From NCBI GenBank assembly GCA_009760855.2, contig WPIO01000019.1, positions 5,125,501 through 5,189,500 on the forward strand: a stretch of DNA of 64,000 bases, written 5' to 3'. A program made the translations under genes and the position numbers. Below are positions 46,295 through 57,363 of this stretch, in pieces. A model generated the notes under the pieces. It searched no databases and was not told the origin of the DNA. It worked only from the letters and a program-made list of their open reading frames with translations. Source of the stretch: Cristatella mucedo. Lineage: Eukaryota > Bryozoa > Phylactolaemata > Cristatellidae. Positions within the stretch are counted from its first letter, which is position 1. Every line of letters starts with the position of its first letter.

Positions 46295-47220
46295 TTATTG
46301 CGAAAATAGCTTAAACTTGAGCCAAAATATCAACGAACTTGCTGTAAGTCGAGATGTAATCGGCATACTTAGGCACGAAGGCTGATTGAAACATATAATT
46401 TGTTGTGCCTGTCGTGCTTTAATCGGTTTTCGTACTGCTTGGCTCGGCATTATGTCATCTATAGCACCGGTGGTTCTTTCCATGAGTGTGGCTAGCTGCT
46501 GCTTGCCTATGATGCATACCGTGCTGCAAGCCCACTGTTGGACAGGGGTTGTCTTCAGCGGGACAGGCAACTCGTTGGGCACAGTTGGCTTCAGACTCGA
46601 GATAGCTGTCCTAGAGAGTCGGATCGGCTGGCCTTTGTGTTTGGTCATGATGGCTGGATCCAGTCTGTTGCCCGCTCTCGGTGGCAGTGTGCTTGTCCAT
46701 GTGCATGCTGCATGTTCTCCGTTGAGGAGTGGCTAGCTAAGATAGCTTGACCTCTGTGGGCCTGGCTCAACGAGGCATCTTTTGGGTCCTTCCTCGAAAA
46801 GGACATCCCCACTTGCTGTGGAGGTATAAGGTTGTCTCCATTAGGAAGCTCCGGTTGTTAACCTAACCTTCTGCTCTTGAAGCCTTGTCTGTGGCTTTAT
46901 TTAGCATCTTGGAATGGCATCATCTCCCTGCGAACTCTTCAAGCTACTTTAAGCCCTCAATAAGTTTGCATTCACTGATTCCTTGACACTTAATCTGTTG
47001 ACATCGATTTTCCTTTTTTGCTATTAATTATCTCGTGCCTGCCCCTTCGGTTCATTGGACTGAGCAACAATCAGAGCACCTTCTGCTTAGTGGTACTACG
47101 CCATCACACTATTAACTTTGAGGCAGTTGAGCTACCCCTCGACCGTGGTATTTCGGCATTAATTGGTTGGTTGATTAATGATCGTTTATATATAAGTATA
47201 TGGAGATATGTTTATTTAAA
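46295..47220. other. SUZ12 intron; no recognised feature
   Basis: Open frames on both strands near 46295-46750 show no known domain and no splice logic with the neighbouring exons. Confidence 0.4.
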
Positions 47221-47224
47221 TATT

Positions 47225-47300
47225 TGTATATTCATGTAAGAGAACTTAATCTATATGCAAGCACTTCACAAATGGAATGCTCGAGCCAACGACATCGGTC
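47225..47300 (-). mobile_element. Degenerate SINE remnant
   Basis: The reverse complement shows GTGAAGTGCTTGCATATAG, AGATTAAGTTCTCT and a decayed head with GGCTCGAGC. Fragmentary. Confidence 0.45.
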
Positions 47301-47566
47301 GTCACAGACAGTTTAAAGGAGTTGAGGTTTTTTAAATCCAATTTTAGACATATTGTCCAAAACTTGCATCACTGTCGATGCAGCTCTTTCTTAAGTACCG
47401 ATTGCCTACACTTAGCAGACGTAACTCACATCCCGGGTCCGTGGTGGAGGGGGTTATTAACAACTGTTAATAACTTGAGTGTTTTTCTATGATTAGATAT
47501 ACAGATCAATATTTTGTTGCGTGCTTATCTCTTATCTCAACTCTGTTATGCATATACCATTCTAGT

Positions 47567-47695
47567 GTCGCCCAGGGGTACGGTGCTTGCCTTCAACCAC
47601 CGAGGTCGTGGGCTTGAGCCCTGTGGCTTATACAACGTGCCTGGGTTGAGATAAAGTTCTATTATGGGGCTATACAAATGAAATATCATTTGCGC
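47567..47695 (+). mobile_element. tRNA-derived SINE, degenerate
   Basis: The head (CCCAGGGGTACGGTGCTTGC), B box (GGGCTTGAGCCC) and tail (GTGCCTGGGTTGAGATAAAG, TATGGGGCTATACAAATGAA) are recognisable. It ends about 50 bp before the next SUZ12 exon. Confidence 0.75.
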
Positions 47696-47746
47696 ATGAT
47701 TGCAGGCCGTTTTGATAGCGGTGTAGCAGCCTGTCAATTTTTTCAG

Positions 47747-47889
47747 GTCTCAGACGACTACGATAGAATCGACTTGTCTGTGGATGAGAACTATGATGCA
47801 TCTTATGACCCTCGTGACTTGATAGGCTGTGCCACATTTTGCCGCACTGGTCCGGTGTTTAGGACTCCTGTGACACTGGTGTGCTTTGG
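47747..47889 (+). CDS. SUZ12: SUZ12-like Polycomb protein, post-finger exon
   Basis: Acceptor CAATTTTTTCAG, phase 0 in; donor TTTGG|GTAAGT, phase 2 out. It reads VSDDYDRIDLSVDENYDASY, then DPRDLIGCATF and TGPVFRTPVTLVCFG. Human SUZ12 has ARIDVSINECYDGSY, then GPVKRTPITHILVCR. RID, YD.SY and GPV.RTPVT are aligned without gaps in the core. It joins the finger exon directly. Confidence 0.93.
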
Positions 47890-47999
47890 GTAAGTAATGC
47901 ATACATCTACTGTGTTTGCCTTTTCCACTTGGTCGTGTGCTCACTTTAATATTGAAGTTTGTTCGATGAATGGAAGCACGAGCAGACGTTGCACAGTCA

Positions 48000-49760
48000 G
48001 CTTTAAGCATGCTGCCTAGTGTGAATCGCTTGGTTCAGCAAGAGCATGCAGAATGTCCCGAGAGGGGGCCTTTGCGTGCCAGTTGCTCCTATGGCTAGTT
48101 GAAGTAATTTCATATGCCAGAGTTGATGTGAATGATCTGTGTTTAGCGCAAGATGTACCAGTCGGGGTTTGAGGGAGTTCATCAAGTAAAGTCGAAGCTC
48201 TGGCTCAGTGGCTTGAGGACCTGTATTTCGGCATGGCCACAACAGGTAAGCAAGCAGTGCAGTTACCATGCCCCACTATCTCTTTGGCAGCAATACTGAT
48301 AGTAATAAACACTGATACAGCTCGTCGCTTCGACACTTACGATCTCTTTAAGAAAGGGTTTTCTCTGTTGTGTGTTTCTTGAACCGTCGGTTTGAGCTAT
48401 TAGTGCGGAAGTGCTTGGCATGTCGTTGGCTTATGCTCTGCTCGTACTGAAGAGATCTAAGCTACTTGGTGGGGGGGCAGGTGTTGGTATCCAAGTGATA
48501 GTGCTGCCATAGAGTTCTTTTAACAATCGATTTATTTTCTGTACTGGTGCATGATTGGTCTGCCTACTACTGAGACCCACATTGTGCTAACCCTACACAA
48601 ACAATAGGCGTTGCAAATTTGTCGGTGCACACGTGCCATTGCTGACCACCCTATTTTTTGTATTACCAATCTTCAGCCAGTGATACATATTTACTTATAC
48701 GTTTGCTTTCAAGCTTGCTGTTACTCTCCAGCAGACCAGGCTCTGACTTTGTGAATGGCTATTGCGGTGCATTTGCAGCATGCACGTGAGATATTTATTG
48801 CAAGCTTGCATAGATAATTAGCACTTATTTGATATTCGTCGGCCAGTGTGCATGCCTTGTTTGCTCACTACAAGATGTTACTGGCGGAATGAAGCATACG
48901 GAAAATGTGTTCAGATAGTGTGCCAAAAGCAGTGCACGTGTGCTCTTGCATTATTGGCCCTCAACCACCCTTTGCTAGAAAATTAGGGCTGACCTTGGTG
49001 TAGTAAACAATACACGCAGCAAGCTGGCATCTTCTGCTGGTACATTAGGAAAGGGTAAGCTCTGCTGCATATTGTCTGTGTGCAGTTTCGAAGGTCTTAT
49101 CAGTGCATGCTTTTTTGGGCTTGAGTGAAGTTGCTTGGGTGCTGATTGGTGAGCCTTGTACCTTGCTCGGCAAACCAATTATAGAGTAGTTCATTATATG
49201 AAAAGGATGATATTTGCTATCGTGCCTAGCCGCTGCCTGCATGTAGGCATCGCAGTAGAGAAGTTGTTTCAACCGCATAGATACTAGCACTGGGATTACT
49301 AGTTGTTTCAGTTCATTCTTGATTTTGGTGATATCGACTCTTGTGCTCATGCTTGTGCTTTACTGGGCCTGGCTGTTTAAATCTATCCTTCCAATAAAAA
49401 AAAGTTGAAAGTTCTGTGGCATAAATGCGAATTCGAAGCCTATACTTTTGTCTTATGGGAAGGTGACATTCGTTAAGCCGAAGTTTGAGTCAAATGCTTG
49501 CTGATGGGTTGTGGCTTGTTTATACTTGGCAGTATTGTCGAAGGCTTAGTTAGTGTGCTGTTTGCCAAACGGACGGCACTATGCAACTTCCAATTGTGGT
49601 GTTCGTAACCTGCTGATGCCTCCATGCACGGCCTGCTCCCAGGGATATGCTGGCCTTTCTTGCTAACGTTCGAACTAACTTCACATATGGTAGTCAAATA
49701 TGGCATATGTAATGGCATAAACATATACATATCTGACCTGACACGCACTGGTTTGGCATA
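48000..49760. other. SUZ12 intron; at least one exon missing from my model
   Basis: The post-finger exon ends in phase 2 and the VEFS exon appears to begin in phase 1, and about 40 residues of the family are unaccounted for. So a further exon is expected here; I could not recognise it. Confidence 0.35.
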
Positions 49761-49761
49761 G

Positions 49762-49865
49762 TCTATTATCATTCAATCACCAATCAGTCGGTGAAGCAGC
49801 TGGAACTAGATTACAATAGCTTCGATGAAACTGACTCTGCTTGGTTACGCTAGATGACTGTCAAG
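49762..49865 (+). CDS. SUZ12: SUZ12-like VEFS-box exon, first part, with in-frame TAG
   Basis: It reads YYHSITNQSVKQLELDYN, then SFDETDSAWLR, TAG (49851-49853), then MTVK and donor AAG|GTGAGC. Human SUZ12 has [30 protein letters not shown] and the fly protein DPLWLRQKT. The stop therefore falls at a Glu/Gln position, with conserved sequence on both sides and a good donor after it. The acceptor GGCATAG at 49755-49761 is weak. If TAG is read as stop, the protein ends before most of the VEFS box, which binds the PRC2 catalytic subunit EZH2. Confidence 0.8.
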
Positions 49866-51105
49866 GTGAGCATTGCATGGTGATATTGTGTCTTAGCTAC
49901 AGAGAATAGATATAGATTAGCTTGGTCATTATTTCTAGCAGATCGAGCATATAAGGCTTGGTATCGGTATGCAAGATGGATTGACTAGGTCAGGAAGTTT
50001 CCGGTCTGGTATTGCTGCTGCAGATGTGTCGCTTGCACTGTTATTGATGTCGGCAGGTCAATACCTGCAAAGCAGAGGTTACTATGAGCTTGGCCACAAC
50101 ATTGCTGGGCTGGCTCACTTTGCAGAATACCTGTGTGTGTGTGTGGTTGGATGGTTCACGCTCCTTTATCGAACACAGCACGGTTTGTTTTGCTCTGCAG
50201 GCAAAGCCGAGACATGAAATTTTGGCAGCTGTCAATAAAAGTGCCACCCTTGGTTAGCTGGGGACCTTGACCTGCATGCTTGTGCTATCCCCATTGGGTG
50301 TATTGCAGCTGCTATTCCCTACGGTAGAGCAGGCAAGCGATGCTCCCACATCGGTTGAATAATGCTTAATGTGACTAGTTGCTGGCTCTGCAAATTCTTT
50401 CAATGTGGCCTCCCATGCTCAGTCCCAGTCAAACGGTGATGGCCCTCTGTCAAGCCGGCAAATGCACCCACCGGATTTCGTGTGTCGCATTCGGTCTGCA
50501 GCTGCTTGTCTTCTCTGGACCTGGCCGTTATTGCTGCGGCAGTTCCAGCTGCCACACGTAAACAAAGCACAGTTCCACCGTAGACAGTCAGTCAGTCAGT
50601 GGTGGCCAGATATCTCTTTCATGCTGCGATGGGTCGGCAAGAGGCAATTAGCTCTTCTCACGAAGGATAGTGATGGATCTTGCTACGTTGTGCCCAGACT
50701 CCTTTACAACAATTTGAGTATGCGTATGCTTCGGGCTACTGATAGACAGTTGCTCACAAATTAGCTGACATGTGCCCGTTGTTATGAAATCTTAGCGGCC
50801 TTGAAGTGGTGTTTGTAGCAGCAGCTGGTGGGCTGAAGGCTTTGTCTGAAACACTACCAGAGTAACCTTAGTATCACTGAGATGTAATGTTTAAACTTTC
50901 TAATTGCTCCGGCCTGGTTCAGACCATTCTCTGGACTAATGCATGTGTGCAGGCGCAGCATGCCACGTGCAATGCTGCTCTTTTGTGGACTTGGAATGTA
51001 GTCGTTGTGTGTAACTTCATTCTCGTGCTTTGGCTTGTTTAACCTGATTTGTCCTCACCCGAGCTTCCCCTGGCATCACGTGGTTCTCTCCTTCTGGCTA
51101 TGTAG
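49866..51105. other. SUZ12 intron; missing VEFS exon expected
   Basis: The VEFS segment FSDVNEGEK..MKLWN must be encoded between 49866 and 52806. A weak candidate is 50955-51008 (acceptor GTGTGCAG, frame ending ALLWTWNVVV), phase-compatible on both sides but shorter than the family. It is not called as an exon. Confidence 0.25.
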
Positions 51106-51109
51106 CTAT

Positions 51110-51420
51110 TCTTCTAATTAGCCTTAAGTCCTTTAGAGATCATGCCTGAACTTTATATGCACCTAAAGCTTAAAATTGCAGACTGCCATAATTACCTGAC
51201 TTTGCTGACTTAATGACTTTAAAAGCTAAACAAAAGACATGCCTGTTTGTCTCGTCATGTGTTTCGTTTATGCGAATTGTCCTTTATGCCCTTGTGCAGG
51301 CAACAATTGTACATGTTGCTATTATCATTTTGCTCAGCAACTTGCATCGAGCTTTATTTACAATAATGTGCATAGCTGCTACAATGTGCATGTCAATTAT
51401 AAGTTTTCCATAAAAGAGAT
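51110..51420 (+). mobile_element. LINE-A 3' fragment, very degraded
   Basis: Remnants of the RT C-terminus (CTTAAGTCCTTTAGAGATCA, GCACCTAAAGCTTAAAATTG; compare SFGDRAF..YAPKAWN) and part of the 3' region. Confidence 0.6.
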
Positions 51421-51739
51421 TTAAATATCATATGGCACCCATAAAAAGGTTTTTTGATTTACAAAATAAAACTACTTTGGGTGGTAGGAGTTTGAATGCA
51501 CGTGCCTTTTGCATTACATTTAGAATACTGAATAGGAGCAAATACTATGACCATGGCACACACCTAAACCGGTTTTTTATCTGGATAACTTATATCGTCT
51601 CACCGTCTGTTTTTAGTATGAATAGTAACAGTTGCTGACTTCTTTGTTTGTTTGTGTTCTTGTGAGCCAAAGGTAACAGATGCTCCGAAATTGACGGAAT
51701 GTCCATTTCGGAGCACGTGTTCAATAATTACAGCAATGG

Positions 51740-52655
51740 TTCACAGAGAGTAAGTTGGTCCGTGCCTTTGTACTTCCCATCTTGACTTCTGTAATTCACA
51801 GCACAGCTTGCTGGTCTACCGGCCTATGCACTCAGGCACTTACAGCTGGTACAAAACTCGGCAGCTAGGCTTGTCTATCGTGAGCTTTTCAGTTTCCAGA
51901 TGGCACCAGTTCTCGATGATCTGCACTGGCTCCCAGTCAAGCAATGCATCGACTTCAAGGTTTTGTCACTCAATTTTAGGTTCCTTCATTCTTTGGCTCC
52001 AGCCTAACTATCAGATTTACTCCCCCACCAGGCTAAGCATCGTTCCACCTGCATTTCGGAATTAACTTTTTTTAACTATAAATCGAACAAACCTCAAATC
52101 CTCCGGAGACCGTGCATTTAGCTCGTATGCTCCGAAGCCTGAAACTTACTGTCACGACATCCCCTGACTTGACCACATTTAAAGAGAAATTAAAAAGACA
52201 CCAAAATGACCATTTATTGAGTCCCTGTGATTCGTCCTTTATCTGCTTATGCAGGCTGACACTGTTGCACGCTGGCACTAAGCACACTTGCATGCTGACC
52301 CCGTGCATCCTACCCCTAATAATGTTATTCAGGCCAGCGACATAACATATTTCAAGGACAAAAATATGCCGAGCTGGTTTGGTCTAGCGATTAAGGTGCT
52401 CGCCCCGCCAAGGTCTGACTGAGGTCGTGGGCTCGAGTCCTGAGGCATATGTGAAGCGCCTGAATAGAGATTAAGCTCTCTTGGGGCGCTGTATAAGTGA
52501 ATTTTATTTATTTATTTAGTTATGTTTATCAAGCATGAAACCACTCACCATTCAATCGTGTTTCCTGTTCAGCATATGTAAAGCGCTTAGAAAGAGATTG
52601 TGTTTTTCTGAGGGCGCTTTATCAAGTGTATTATTATTATTATTTTTATTATTAT
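51740..52655 (+). mobile_element. LINE-A RT C-terminus and 3' end, split by a SINE
   Basis: RT thumb words (TSRLDFCNS-like, QLVQNSAARLVYREL, DLHWLPVKQCIDFKVLSL) are followed by the C-terminus and 3' UTR. The UTR is interrupted by a SINE (52366-52521) and resumes with TGTTTATCAAGCATGAAACC. It ends with the hairpin and a TTATTATTATTATT tail. Stops include a TAA at the Tyr of PAYLSD. Confidence 0.88.
52366..52521 (+). mobile_element. tRNA-derived SINE, best copy
   Basis: GCCGAGCTGGTTTGGTCTAG starts the head; A box TGGTCTAGCGATTAAGGTGC; B box GGGCTCGAGTCC; tail GAAGCGCCTGAATAGAGATT, GGGGCGCTGTATAAGTGAAT; end TTTATTTATTTATTTA. It is inserted in a LINE-A 3' UTR. Confidence 0.92.
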
Positions 52656-52806
52656 TATTATTACTCCATCACTTTTTTGTATTGGAGATTTGTTAGGAGA
52701 CTTTATAGGATAGGGTATGCTCGTTTTGCTACTAATTGACTTTACCGTGTTGTCATAGCTGAAATGAGGCAGCCAAGTTATTCTTTCACATTCTTGCCTG
52801 TTGCAG

Positions 52807-53029
52807 TTGCATAACAGACTGTCAAATCATGGGTGGTTTTCAAAACTTTCATAACCAGCACGGTCCAGCTATAATGACTAGGTGCTTCGTAAACAACTGC
52901 AAGCTTCACTTTGTAAATCTACTCGACAATGGACTTCTAAAGGCACCAGAAATTCAGTAGCTTGTCCAGATGTTGGATTCCGTTGAACCGGTTGATGTTA
53001 CATCAGATGCTGCAGCTCAACGTCGTTAA
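52807..53029 (+). CDS. SUZ12: SUZ12-like VEFS-box final exon, with in-frame TAG
   Basis: After acceptor TTCTTGCCTGTTGCAG it reads CITDCQIMGGFQNF, HNQHGPAIMTRC, FVNNCKLHFVNLLDNGLL, KAPEIQ, TAG (52958-52960), LVQMLDSVEPVDVTSD and ends AAAQRR, TAA (53027). Human SUZ12 aligns without gaps: FIADNQMNHACMLFVENYG, QKIIKKNLCRN, FMLHLVSMHDFNLIS, then SIDKAVTKL. The TAG falls at the Lys of SIDK. Conserved sequence continues after it to a TAA. Two in-frame TAG codons in two VEFS exons mean a decayed gene, or decoding of UAG as an amino acid. Confidence 0.85.
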
Positions 53030-53644
53030 CTCACTTTGTGAGCCAGGCCGACTTGAAGCAGCAGCCTTGGCAAGCTGTCTACAAGTATTACGTCATGCTC
53101 ATTATAGCAAGCTTTCATGGATCAAGGAGCACCGCTGCACACATTGCTCGTAATTGCACGGACTCACTCGTGTTGGCAACTCAGTATTGAGCTCTGTTAT
53201 TGCTCTGTCCCCATCGGCCTTGTTGCAGCCCATGCTCTTTTTTCTCTGCCGTGCAGAGCAATGTCTTTGTTTTGCTGCAATCTTTACGGCAGCACTCTTC
53301 ATTGGCAAGCATAGTTTTTTTGGAGCCTTTAATAATGATGCTGCAGCAAGAGAAGAAACATGCCGTCCTGCCGATGCATACGAAGAGGCGATGATACCAT
53401 GTGTGGGGTGACGATTTTGCCCGAGTTCTAGTCAGGGATTGCAGCATGCTGGAGGCTCATATTGCCAAATTTCAGTCTGCCGGTGCCCGGCACAGTTTGT
53501 GGGTTGATGCACGAGCATAGGCTGGTTCATTTTCATGTCCGTGCCTGCATGCATACTTTGCTTGACTGGTCTGTCATCTTGTGCAGTTCACCAACATGGT
53601 TCTTTCACTTGCATGTACCCAATCGATGCTTTGCAATAGTGATT

Positions 53645-53650
53645 AATAAA
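53645..53650 (+). terminator. Poly(A) signal AATAAA of SUZ12-like gene
   Basis: AATAAA in GATTAATAAAGACTAG, 616 bp after the TAA. The stretch 53030-53640 has only short frames and is read as 3' UTR. Confidence 0.65.
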
Positions 53651-53744
53651 GACTAGAACTTATTTGCCTTTATTTTGCTCTGCTCCGTCGTCCGACCTGA
53701 GGGTGCTACTAATGAATGTCACCATCGTGCATTATAAGCACGTT

Positions 53745-56700
53745 GTAACTAGCTGAGCGCAAACCTTTGCAGTGTCCTTTGCAGAAGCCGATATGTTAAG
53801 TGGATCTGTTTGCGGTAACAGCTGCTACATGTAACCAGTCATCTTGAGTATTTGTTCCCCTTCCCTAATGGAAGTGCAAAGTTTTTCCCTTCTCTTCCGT
53901 GGTAGGTCTTTTACTCGATATTCGAAATTGTTCTGGCTGAAGTTACAGTTTCAAATTGTGTATAAGCAACTTGCCCAATTTCAATTGAAATTCATGATCC
54001 TCTTGAATGGTCTTGGCCATATTCGTTTGATGATTGTGCCAGTTTGAGAGAAGTCATATACAAGTTTGATCGTGTTATTGCAGTTCTAAGTTTTGTGGTC
54101 AGAAAAGGATAGCTGCCTCATGATACCTACTCCCCTCCTATGCAGGCCTGCAAACATTCATGCGACTAAGTCCAGTGTTATGAATAGTACAACTAGCATA
54201 CCACCAAGGTGCTTCTGCTGTTACCATGCTCATGACCTCGGTTCTGTATGTTTAAAAATACAAATGAGTACATTGGCAGCCGAATAAATAGCTACAAAAT
54301 CCTTGGAAGACTCGAAACAGCCACGTTAAGGTACGAAATGAGACGTCAGAGGCACAGCAATAATTGATCAAGATGTTCAAAATTACCCCAGACAATAATA
54401 ATAACATCGGCTAACATGTTTCAATTTACTTCTTGCTCTTGGGTGAAAAGCAGTTTTTTAGTCCACAATACCTAAAACAAATAGAAAAAATTGTTCTGTT
54501 CCACAAAAACTTTGCTTCTATGGTCAAGATGATACTTTCAAATTCTGTGGTTTGCTGTTAGGCAGGATGTGGACACGTGTGCATCCTGTGTGTCGCTATT
54601 CGAATAAGTAATGACTAGGTGATCCAAACAGTATAAAGTAGTATTCACAGATGTACTTTAAAGCAATATCTTATTTATGTTATTGCAAAGGACTAGACGA
54701 GGGATAGCCATATTTGTTTGTCATGGCATCAAAAGGTTGCTTGCACTCAGCCGATGAATTTTTCTGTGCGTGTATAATTTATCACGACAGTCACGAAGAA
54801 GTACTCCTTGAAAGTTTCTGTTGAGATGTCCGAGGCCTATAATGCATACTTCGGTATGCCTGTTGGGGATCGATAACCAGCCCTGGGACTCCACTTCACA
54901 TGCGAAAACTGCAAGAGAACCGAAGGTAAGGTGATCAATTGCTGCTCCCTAGAAGAATTTCTTGCACAATAATAGATAATGTGTGAACTATTATTTTTCA
55001 AATTTATATTATATTGATATGCTTACAGGCTGATACATTAGAGGAAAGGGAGCCATTCAGTTTGTTATCCTAAGAATTTGGTTGGAACCCACTGATCACA
55101 AGCTGCTACGGCTAATACTGTATGGTGGACACTTTCAAATGTCCAACTCATAAGCATGCCTCCCGCCGGGGTTTCCACAAATTCCTTCACCCATTGCTAT
55201 AGTGCTACTCTGCCCTGAGGTTCCTCAAGTCCCGTGGTAAGCGCTTTTCTAACGTCTAGTCTCACGGGATGGAACTCGTTGGATGAAAGTGAGTGTGAAG
55301 GTAGAAAGTCAGAGAAAGCATCACCATTATCCAACTTCTTCAGTAACCATATGGGCTGTGCTTATGCTACATTGTGATCGGTCTATTCAAGGGTGTAGGA
55401 ACCACCAGTAACTGGATAGAATGGGACCTATTCACTGACAGCTTATCCAGGAGTCTCAAGAGCCATGCTGCTTCGTAGCCGAACCGAGTATGTGCAGCTC
55501 ACTCTGTTTACCGTGTGGTCTCGGGAACGGGCTGCACGTGCAGATCCTTAATCGGTACGGAATGCAAGCCTGCAGGTGCTTGATTGATGCAGTAAGGAGG
55601 CAGTCGCAGGAAGGTGGGGTCGAAGGGTGTTTGAGAGGGCTCTAATTGAGTTGTACTTTGTAGTGAATAGACTGGTGGTGGTCATCGTCGGAGCACAATC
55701 TTTACAGTGTGCGACTATGTTTAAACAGTGCACATCGGTGTGAAGATTTTGAGTGCCTTGATGCATGACCATTGAAGTATTTCCTCTTAAGCATCCTTCT
55801 TACTTCTGGAGAAACGACCCAGAAGTGGTGCAGAAGGCACAGTACGGCTCTATCTGGAACACGGCAGACACTAGGAAAGGTCTTCAAAAACTCAAATAGG
55901 GTCTAAGGGCTGATCTAGGGCTGTGACTTTGATCGGGGCAGCCTTTCAAGCCAAATTCACATAGTTGCCTTTTCCGGATCTCGCTTGGGACTTACTTCTA
56001 TTAGAAAGTGCATACGGTCAGTTTGACATGTTGCTTCCTTCTAGCTTCCTTCTAGCTCTGCCCTAGAGTAGTCACGGAAAAACTGCTCTAGTCAAAGAGT
56101 TTTTTGAGTTGATTGTGCAATGATACGCCAGGATCTATTGTGTTGATATCCGTGCTCCAATGCTGAGTATGGAAACTCACGCGATCGTGCTCGGGGTATT
56201 TCTTCCTGGAGGGTAGTTGTCCGCATACTGGCCTTGTTCGCTCCCAGCCCCTTTCCCACACCCTTGCTTTCGAGCAATGGTACTGCACATACCAACAGTC
56301 TAATAGGTCTGAACACAATCTATTACATAATCTGTGCATGGCCATGAGTGTCATTGTAACAGCAATAGTGAAGGCAGCAGTACATAGTGGCACCGAAGGC
56401 CCAGATACTTTGGCATTCAGAGTCTGAGCCTCCGAAATTTCAGTATTCTGTATTGCGGAGTCAGATCCATCGCGGCCGTTCGTAGCGTCAGCACGTAAAC
56501 AACGAATATTTGTGTACGACCTTCGGACTTGCTTTAGTCAGCAACGGTGCACGAAGTATGATGCGAAGGCGAGGGGCGCGAAGAGCAGGGTGTCGGACCC
56601 AAGTACTAATCAGCTTAACTTGTACGAACACTTTCTAGCAGCCGTCTATATGAAGAAGATGCCAATAGCACGAGTCCAGTAATATACGGAAGCTGAATGA

Positions 56701-57000
56701 TCTAGCCAGCTCGCACTAAAACCGACTACGTCCATGGTTCGTGTTGCTGGATGAGGAGACGACCGCATGTATATTTTTGCTTATGACCTTTTGAAATCGC
56801 TTTTTGGATGTATCAACAGCAGCGGATGAACGAAATTCGGGCTCTGAGTATGGGGCGCGAAAGCATGCCCCATCGCGTCAAAGAAAAAGGATGCCGCCCG
56901 TTCTAGGGCTACGGCTGTCGTAAAATGACAGCTGTATTTTCGCTGACGTAAATACAGGTGGCTGTTTGATCGTCCGTTGCATCGGGGTGGCAGCTCAGTT
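53745..57000. repeat. Old tandem duplication, copy 2, upstream flank
   Basis: It aligns colinearly with 243-2280 at roughly 80%. It starts about 95 bp after the SUZ12 poly(A) signal. Copy-specific stretches: 54600-55000 and 55474-55988 have no counterpart in copy 1. No coding exon is recognised on either strand. Confidence 0.7.
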
Positions 57001-57063
57001 GAAGACGGAGAGAGAGCGAAAGCGCGCGCGCGAGACAGAGAGAAAGCGGGATAGAGAGAGGGA

Positions 57064-57084
57064 GAGGAGATCGCGCATTATGGC
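57064..57084. other. Empty site for the foldback-like element
   Basis: GAGAGGAGATCGCGCATTAT sits where copy 1 has GAGGATCG, the element, GAGGATCGCAT. Continuous similarity on both sides shows the 4.2-kb element is absent here. Confidence 0.65.
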
Positions 57085-57363
57085 GTCGCGTTAACAGCGG
57101 GCTATCAATCGGCCTAGCTGGCAGTTGAATGGGGCGACGCAACTGACCGCTGCGGTCGGTGTTCTGGAAAGTGGAGGCTGGGGCAACTTGGTCGAGACGC
57201 GCCCGCCCAGGCGCTGATAGGAGTATGTCTACCGGCGTAATTCTTCACACTCCTTCTAAACGTGCCCCTTCTACAAGTGGCATAATCTCTATGGCATCCG
57301 AAGCGTGTATGTTCATCTGGGTCAACCTCACGACGCAGCCAAAACGACCGGGTCACGTGAAGC
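57085..57363 (+). promoter_or_regulatory. Candidate promoter / 5' UTR of PLBD-b
   Basis: Conserved with 6664-6971, ending in GGGTCACGTGAAGCATGG. GC-rich with CpG. The role is inferred from position. Confidence 0.45.

Noticed and set aside
52366-52460. A functional tRNA gene
   Set aside because: A and B boxes are present, but the arms do not form a complete cloverleaf and the unit repeats with a LINE-like tail, so it is a SINE head.
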